From NCBI GenBank assembly GCA_945867285.1, contig CAMBHX010000054.1, positions 1-10,331 on the forward strand: a DNA stretch of 10,331 bases, written 5' to 3'. The notes beneath the pieces are model-generated. The model ran no database searches and was not told where the DNA came from. It saw only the letters and a program-made list of their open reading frames with translations. The position numbers were made by a program, and so were the translations under genes. The first letter of the stretch is position 1, and the number at the start of each line of letters is the position of its first letter. Of this stretch, positions 6,868 through 10,331 are shown in pieces. Source of the DNA: Sulfuricurvum sp. IAE1. Lineage in GTDB: Bacteria; Campylobacterota; Campylobacteria; Campylobacterales; Sulfurimonadaceae.

Positions 6868-7421
6868 AACTCAAACATTTTTTCGTATTAATCACTACAT
6901 GGAGCACCCTAATGGCAACACAACCACAATCACTGTACGACCTTGAAGTCGTCACAATTCATCATGAAAAAATAACACTGTCTCCCTACAAAGGAAAAGT
7001 CATGCTTATTGTCAATACAGCAAGCGGATGCGGTTTTACACCCCAGTTTGATGGATTAGAAAAACTCTACAAGAACTACAAGAGACAAGGGTTTGTCGTT
7101 CTTGGTTTCCCTTGCAATCAGTTTGCTGGACAAGAACCACTGGATGAAAAAGGGATTGAGAATTTTTGCCGCATCAGTTATGGTGTTACGTTTCCCATGT
7201 TTGCAAAAATCGATGTCAATGGTCCCAAGACTCATCCGCTTTATCGTACACTAAAACAAGAAGCCACCGGAATTCTAGGAAGTGAAGCAATCAAATGGAA
7301 TTTCACAAAATTTTTAGTCAACAAAGAAGGTAAAGTCATCAAACGTTATGCTCCCTCCACGTCACCTGAAGCAATTGCTTCAGATATTGAAAAATTACTT
7401 CCAAAGGCTGTATCATTATGA
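6864..7421 (+). CDS. Glutathione peroxidase-family (thioredoxin-type 2-Cys) peroxidase, exported
   Basis: A 185-residue thiol peroxidase of the glutathione peroxidase family, which reduces hydrogen peroxide and organic hydroperoxides. The active-site set is complete: peroxidatic Cys56 in NTASGCGFTPQF, Gln90 in FPCNQFAGQEP, Trp145-Asn146 in KWNFTKFLV. Cys102 in FCRISYGVTFP matches the resolving cysteine (Cys82) of yeast Gpx3, so thioredoxin rather than glutathione is the likely reductant. The first 20 or so residues (MKLKHFFVLITTWSTLMA) are an extension relative to cytoplasmic members and look like a signal peptide, suggesting periplasmic action; the cleavage site is not canonical. It starts within the ATGA overlap with the SDR gene (6864-6867) and ends in an ATGA overlap with trpB. 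Confidence 0.9.
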   Translation: MKLKHFFVLITTWSTLMATQPQSLYDLEVVTIHHEKITLSPYKGKVMLIVNTASGCGFTPQFDGLEKLYKNYKRQGFVVLGFPCNQFAGQEPLDEKGIENFCRISYGVTFPMFAKIDVNGPKTHPLYRTLKQEATGILGSEAIKWNFTKFLVNKEGKVIKRYAPSTSPEAIASDIEKLLPKAVSL

Positions 7422-8626
7422 AACCCTACACTCCCACTGCCTTTGACTTTGATCCTGACGAAACAGGACATTTTGGAAAATTTGGCGGCCGTTTTGTCCC
7501 CGAAACCCTTATGCCTGCCCTTATCGAACTTGATACAGCATATAAATCGTATCGCTTTGATCCACAATTTTGGTCAGAGGTCAATGCTTTACTTGATACG
7601 TATGTCGGACGTCCTTCACCTTTGTATCTAGCAAAAAGTATCTCTGAAGAACTAGGAGCCACAATATTTCTAAAACGTGAAGATTTAAATCATACGGGAG
7701 CACATAAAATCAACAACACCGTAGCGCAAGGTATTTTGGCAAAACGGATGGGGAAAACCAAAATCATAGCCGAAACGGGAGCAGGACAACATGGTGTTGC
7801 GACAGCTACAATAGCTGCTTTAATGGGACTTGAATGCGAAATATTTATGGGCGAAAAAGATGTCCAACGCCAAGAACTCAATGTATTTCGGATGAAACTC
7901 TTAGGGGCAAAAGTTCATCCCGTAAGCTCAGGAAGCCGTACCCTCAAAGATGCCATGAACGAAGCAATCCGTCACTGGGTCACTCATGCCCGTGATACGT
8001 TTTACATTATAGGAACTGCAGCAGGCCCCCATCCGTATCCTCTAATGGTACGTGATTTTCAAGCTATAATCAGCTACGAGGCCAAGGAACAAATTTTAAA
8101 ACAACACAAAAAACTCCCCGATTATGTCATTGCCTGTATCGGTGGAGGATCAAATGCACTAGGAATGTTTGCCCATTTTATCAACGAAGAGACAACCCAA
8201 TGCATTGGAATCGAAGCAGGAGGACACGGACTGGATTCAGGCAAACATGGCGCCAGTTTAGCGCTTGGACGTCCAGGAATTTTACACGGTCAACTGAGCT
8301 ATCTGCTACAAAGCGATGATGGGCAAATAAACGAAGCACATTCCATTTCTGCAGGTTTAGATTATCCAGGCATTGGTCCGGAACACTCCTATTTGATGGA
8401 ACAAGGAAAGGTAATATACAACAGTGTCACAGACGAAGAGGCAATGGAGGCATTTGTCTGGCTCAGTCGTGCAGAGGGTATTGTCCCTGCCTTTGAGAGT
8501 GCTCATGCCATTGCTTATCTGAAAAAAATGCCACGTGATATGCTCGAGAATAAAACTGTTATCGTCAGTCTTTCAGGGCGTGGGGACAAGGACATGATTC
8601 AAGCAATGCAATTGTTGAATCTTTAG
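7418..8626 (+). CDS. trpB: TrpB: tryptophan synthase beta chain
   Basis: TrpB condenses indole with serine, using PLP, in the last step of tryptophan synthesis; in the alpha2-beta2 complex TrpA delivers indole through a tunnel. At 402 residues it is a normal TrpB1-type protein. KREDLNHTGAHKINN carries the PLP lysine Lys97. AETGAGQHGVATA contains the catalytic glutamate. GGGSNALG (242-249) binds the PLP phosphate, and the end LSGRGDKD is conserved. The N-terminal FGKFGGRFVPETL and the HTGAHK/GAGQHG loops are typical of alpha-subunit-dependent enzymes. No trpA or other trp gene is nearby, so the partner must be encoded elsewhere. Coupling by ATGA to a peroxidase gene and a 2-nt gap to the next gene put it inside the thiDE operon rather than a trp operon. 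Confidence 0.96.
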   Translation: MKPYTPTAFDFDPDETGHFGKFGGRFVPETLMPALIELDTAYKSYRFDPQFWSEVNALLDTYVGRPSPLYLAKSISEELGATIFLKREDLNHTGAHKINNTVAQGILAKRMGKTKIIAETGAGQHGVATATIAALMGLECEIFMGEKDVQRQELNVFRMKLLGAKVHPVSSGSRTLKDAMNEAIRHWVTHARDTFYIIGTAAGPHPYPLMVRDFQAIISYEAKEQILKQHKKLPDYVIACIGGGSNALGMFAHFINEETTQCIGIEAGGHGLDSGKHGASLALGRPGILHGQLSYLLQSDDGQINEAHSISAGLDYPGIGPEHSYLMEQGKVIYNSVTDEEAMEAFVWLSRAEGIVPAFESAHAIAYLKKMPRDMLENKTVIVSLSGRGDKDMIQAMQLLNL

Positions 8627-8628
8627 TC

Positions 8629-9084
8629 ATGAAACCATTCACACTCTCTTACACCTGCCTAATCAACGCTTCACAAGAGCATGTATATCAGTTTCACACC
8701 AATACCCACAATCTTCCTCTAATCACTCCACCTTGGATAAACGTAACCATCATCTCCATGGAAAATCCTATGATTGAAAACAGTGTAGTCGTATTAGACA
8801 TTGTTCGATTTGGAATCTCTACACGATGGGAGATGCAAATCCAACAGCTACAATGCCCCAACACGATAACTGATTTAATGCTCAAAGGTCCCTTTGCTTT
8901 TTTTCGTCATCAACGACATTTTACTTCTACAACACCCCAAACAACACTGATGGAAGAGACCTTAACGATCAGCTTCCCCATGGGATGGCTCGGCGCTTTG
9001 GCTTTTCCACTGCTCAAGCTAGATATGGATTCCATGTTTAAGTATCGTCACAACGCAACCAAAGCCTATTTTTTAAAACAGTAA
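8629..9084 (+). CDS. SRPBCC (START/Bet v1-like) family protein
   Basis: A 151-residue protein with the pattern of the SRPBCC helix-grip ligand-binding fold: an opening strand FTLSYTCLINASQEHVYQFHT followed by NLPLITPPW, a middle of strands ending in LMLKGPFAFFRHQRHF, and a closing region PMGWLGALAFPLLKLDMDSMFKYRHNATKAYF that would be the long C-terminal helix. This matches cyclase/dehydrase-like and 'cell division inhibitor'-like members, for which no firm reaction is known. It starts 2 nt after the trpB stop (TAG-TC-ATG), so it is co-transcribed and probably the last gene of the operon. Proteins of this fold are often encoded with SDR/epimerase proteins, and one is present three genes upstream. 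The fold is assigned by pattern and the ligand is unknown. Confidence 0.7.
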   Translation: MKPFTLSYTCLINASQEHVYQFHTNTHNLPLITPPWINVTIISMENPMIENSVVVLDIVRFGISTRWEMQIQQLQCPNTITDLMLKGPFAFFRHQRHFTSTTPQTTLMEETLTISFPMGWLGALAFPLLKLDMDSMFKYRHNATKAYFLKQ

Positions 9085-9101
9085 TCATCCACTATCAAAC
9101 T

Positions 9102-9143
9102 GTCAAAAAACCTCTACGAAAGGATTGTTTTTTTTCCTATCAT
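9102..9143 (+). promoter_or_regulatory. Candidate promoter of the miniprotein-hemH unit: GTCA-N8-CTACGAA-N17-TATCAT
   Basis: GTCA (9102-9105), 8 nt, CTACGAA (9114-9120), 17 nt with a run of T, then TATCAT (9138-9143). Over the first 19 bases, 16 match the exact repeat seen at 2515 and 4013. The predicted start is near 9150, leaving about 24 nt before the ATG at 9174, with GGAG at 9162-9165 as ribosome binding site. An AT-rich TATATTTATT at 9149-9158 is a poorer -10 candidate because it would leave almost no leader. Confidence 0.5.
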
Positions 9144-9173
9144 TACTCTATATTTATTTATCGGAGACTACCA

Positions 9174-9272
9174 ATGATTGAACTCTTTGAGCACCATCCA
9201 TTCTTTGCATTTCTCGCTTCCTCTTGTATTGCTTTACTTTTGTTAAATGCAATATGGACAGGTTCCTTATGA
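9174..9272 (+). CDS. 32-residue membrane miniprotein upstream of hemH
   Basis: The short frame encodes MIELFEHHPFFAFLASSC followed by IALLLLNAIWTGSL and stops at TGA 9270-9272. It has a GGAG site (9162-9165) 8 nt before its ATG and is the first start codon after the predicted promoter. Residues about 10-27 are hydrophobic enough for one membrane-spanning helix, preceded by an acidic, histidine-containing N-terminus (ELFEHH). Its stop codon overlaps the hemH ATG as ATGA (9269-9272). I do not recognise a family. It may be a true membrane miniprotein or a leader peptide whose translation couples to hemH. Support comes from signal placement and the overlap, not from homology. Confidence 0.6.
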   Translation: MIELFEHHPFFAFLASSCIALLLLNAIWTGSL

Positions 9273-10210
9273 TGCACACAACCAAGGCGGTTCTTTTACT
9301 CAATATGGGTGGTCCCAACAATCTCTCTGAAGTAAAAGTTTTTTTGACCAATATGTTTAATGACAAACGTATTATTGGTGCTCCAAAACCAATCCGTTCT
9401 ATCATCGCATGGCTCATTACAACCCTGAGGCTCAAAGAATCCCAACATAACTATTCTTTGATTGGAGGCAAATCTCCTATCGTTGGACACACACGCAATC
9501 TCGTCAATGCACTCTCCAAGCGTCTAAATGTCGATGTTCATTATGTGATGCGCTATACCCCTCCTTATACCGTTGATGTACTCAAAGATGTTGCATCCTA
9601 TGATGAGATTTATGCCATCCCTCTTTATCCCCATCATTCATCGACAACAACCATCTCCTCTTTTGACGTTTTACACGAAGAGTCCTTGCGTTTAGGAATT
9701 TCACACAAGATTAAAACTATTGACCGCTATTACAATGAACCCAACTATATCAATGCGATTATTGAACGTATCAAAGAAACAATTGGAGACGATGATCCCC
9801 AAGAATTTGATCTCGTTTTTTCAGCACATGGACTGACAAAACAGATTATTGCCAAAGGTGACCTCTATCAACGACATATCCGCAACAACGTCTATCATGC
9901 ACGGCGCGCACTTAACGATGCTGGAATCCATTTCAACAAAACCCATTTGGCCTATCAATCCAGACTCGGACCATTAGAGTGGATACGACCCTATCTAGAA
10001 GATAAGCTTGCCAGCCTAAAGACCAAAAAAGTCATCATCTATCCTATCGCTTTTACAGTTGACAATTCCGAGACAGAATTTGAACTTGATATAGAATACC
10101 GAGAGAAAGCCAAAGCACTTGGAATTGACGACTACCGTGTAGCACGTGCTCCAAACGACCACCCTTTGTTTGTTGAATCACTTGCGCAGCTTTATGAAAC
10201 GATGCAATAA
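9269..10210 (+). CDS. hemH: HemH: ferrochelatase (coproporphyrin or protoporphyrin)
   Basis: Ferrochelatase inserts Fe2+ into the porphyrin ring at the end of haem synthesis. With the ATG at 9269 the protein has 313 residues, normal for the family. Motifs: AVLLLNMGGPNNLSEV at the N-terminus, MRYTPPYT, IPLYPHHSSTTT, FSAHGL with the metal-binding His187, YQSRLGPLEWIRPYLED, and the conserved acidic Glu268 in NSETEFELD. The frame extends upstream to a TTG at 9224 and an ATG at 9254, but those residues (ending MDRFL) lie inside the miniprotein gene, lack a ribosome binding site and precede the family's usual start. ATG 9269 (or 9272) is therefore preferred, with GGACAGG at 9256-9262 as the likely site. 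Translation is probably coupled to the miniprotein. Gram-negative bacteria normally use the protoporphyrin branch. Confidence 0.94.
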   Translation: MMHTTKAVLLLNMGGPNNLSEVKVFLTNMFNDKRIIGAPKPIRSIIAWLITTLRLKESQHNYSLIGGKSPIVGHTRNLVNALSKRLNVDVHYVMRYTPPYTVDVLKDVASYDEIYAIPLYPHHSSTTTISSFDVLHEESLRLGISHKIKTIDRYYNEPNYINAIIERIKETIGDDDPQEFDLVFSAHGLTKQIIAKGDLYQRHIRNNVYHARRALNDAGIHFNKTHLAYQSRLGPLEWIRPYLEDKLASLKTKKVIIYPIAFTVDNSETEFELDIEYREKAKALGIDDYRVARAPNDHPLFVESLAQLYETMQ

Positions 10211-10285
10211 CAGGGACGACAATAAGCATTAATAGATACTTTTATGATTTTTGTAAGATGTTTGATAATTGCAGTGTTTTGAAGA
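10211..10285. other. Gap between hemH and the convergent tRNA
   Basis: These 75 nt are AT-rich. I find no gene, no copy of the promoter element and no convincing terminator hairpin, although both hemH and the tRNA transcript would need to end here. Confidence 0.5.
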
Positions 10286-10331
10286 TGGTGGGTCAAGTAG
10301 GACTTGAACCTACGACAACTCCGTTATGAGC
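10286..10331 (-). tRNA. tRNA with CAU anticodon (Met or Ile2), 3' part; 5' part beyond the window
   Basis: Read on the - strand from the window edge, the sequence gives a 7-nt anticodon loop CUCAUAA (10324-10330, anticodon CAU at 10326-10328), stem CGGAG, variable region UUGUC, T-stem GUAGG with loop UUCAAGU and closing CCUAC, acceptor strand UUGACCC, discriminator A and an encoded CCA end (10286-10288). The anticodon stem does not have the GGG/CCC pairs of an initiator tRNA. CAU is shared by elongator tRNA-Met and the lysidine-modified tRNA-Ile2. The visible half does not decide between them, because the D-arm and 5' acceptor strand are missing. Confidence 0.92.

Overview
The window looks like chromosomal DNA of a free-living Campylobacterota (epsilonproteobacterium), most likely close to Sulfuricurvum or Sulfurimonas. 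This is inferred from gene content and protein style: a UbiD-type decarboxylase of the futalosine menaquinone route, dispersed thi and trp genes, moderately AT-rich DNA and tight gene packing. I see no insertion sequence, phage gene, CRISPR array, toxin-antitoxin pair or defence system. It reads as a housekeeping cofactor region.

Layout. At the left edge is the tail of an unidentified + strand gene (2-148), convergent with a small acidic hypothetical gene on the - strand (185-481). A divergent intergenic region (482-629) leads into a 606-residue UbiD-family menaquinone decarboxylase (630-2450), followed by a hairpin. Next is a two-gene unit: a THI5/NMT1-like periplasmic-binding-fold protein that lacks a signal peptide (2607-3485) and a flavin reductase-like protein (3495-4001). 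A long compact operon follows: thiD, thiE, an SDR/DUF2867 protein, an exported-looking glutathione peroxidase homologue, trpB and an SRPBCC protein (4081-9084). Its genes overlap by 11 nt or by ATGA, with a 2-nt gap before the last gene. A further unit holds a 32-residue membrane miniprotein (9174-9272) coupled by ATGA to hemH (9269-10210). The 3' half of a CAU-anticodon tRNA on the - strand closes the window.

Function. Three cofactor pathways meet here: menaquinone (UbiD-like), thiamine (thiD, thiE, perhaps the THI5-like and flavin reductase genes) and haem (hemH). Tryptophan synthase beta and a peroxide-detoxifying enzyme are added to the thiamine operon.

Main unexpected observation. All five intergenic promoter regions in the window, on both strands, carry the same gapless pattern: G(A/T)CA, 8 nt, CTACGAA (one variant, CTACAAG), exactly 17 nt, then a -10-like hexamer (TAAAAT three times, TATCAT, TATGAT). 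Two copies share 19 identical bases. CTACGAA therefore sits where a -35 box should be, although Helicobacter and Campylobacter housekeeping promoters are known for having no conserved -35. It is either a clade-specific promoter element or the site of a shared regulator. No TPP riboswitch is visible ahead of the thiamine genes.
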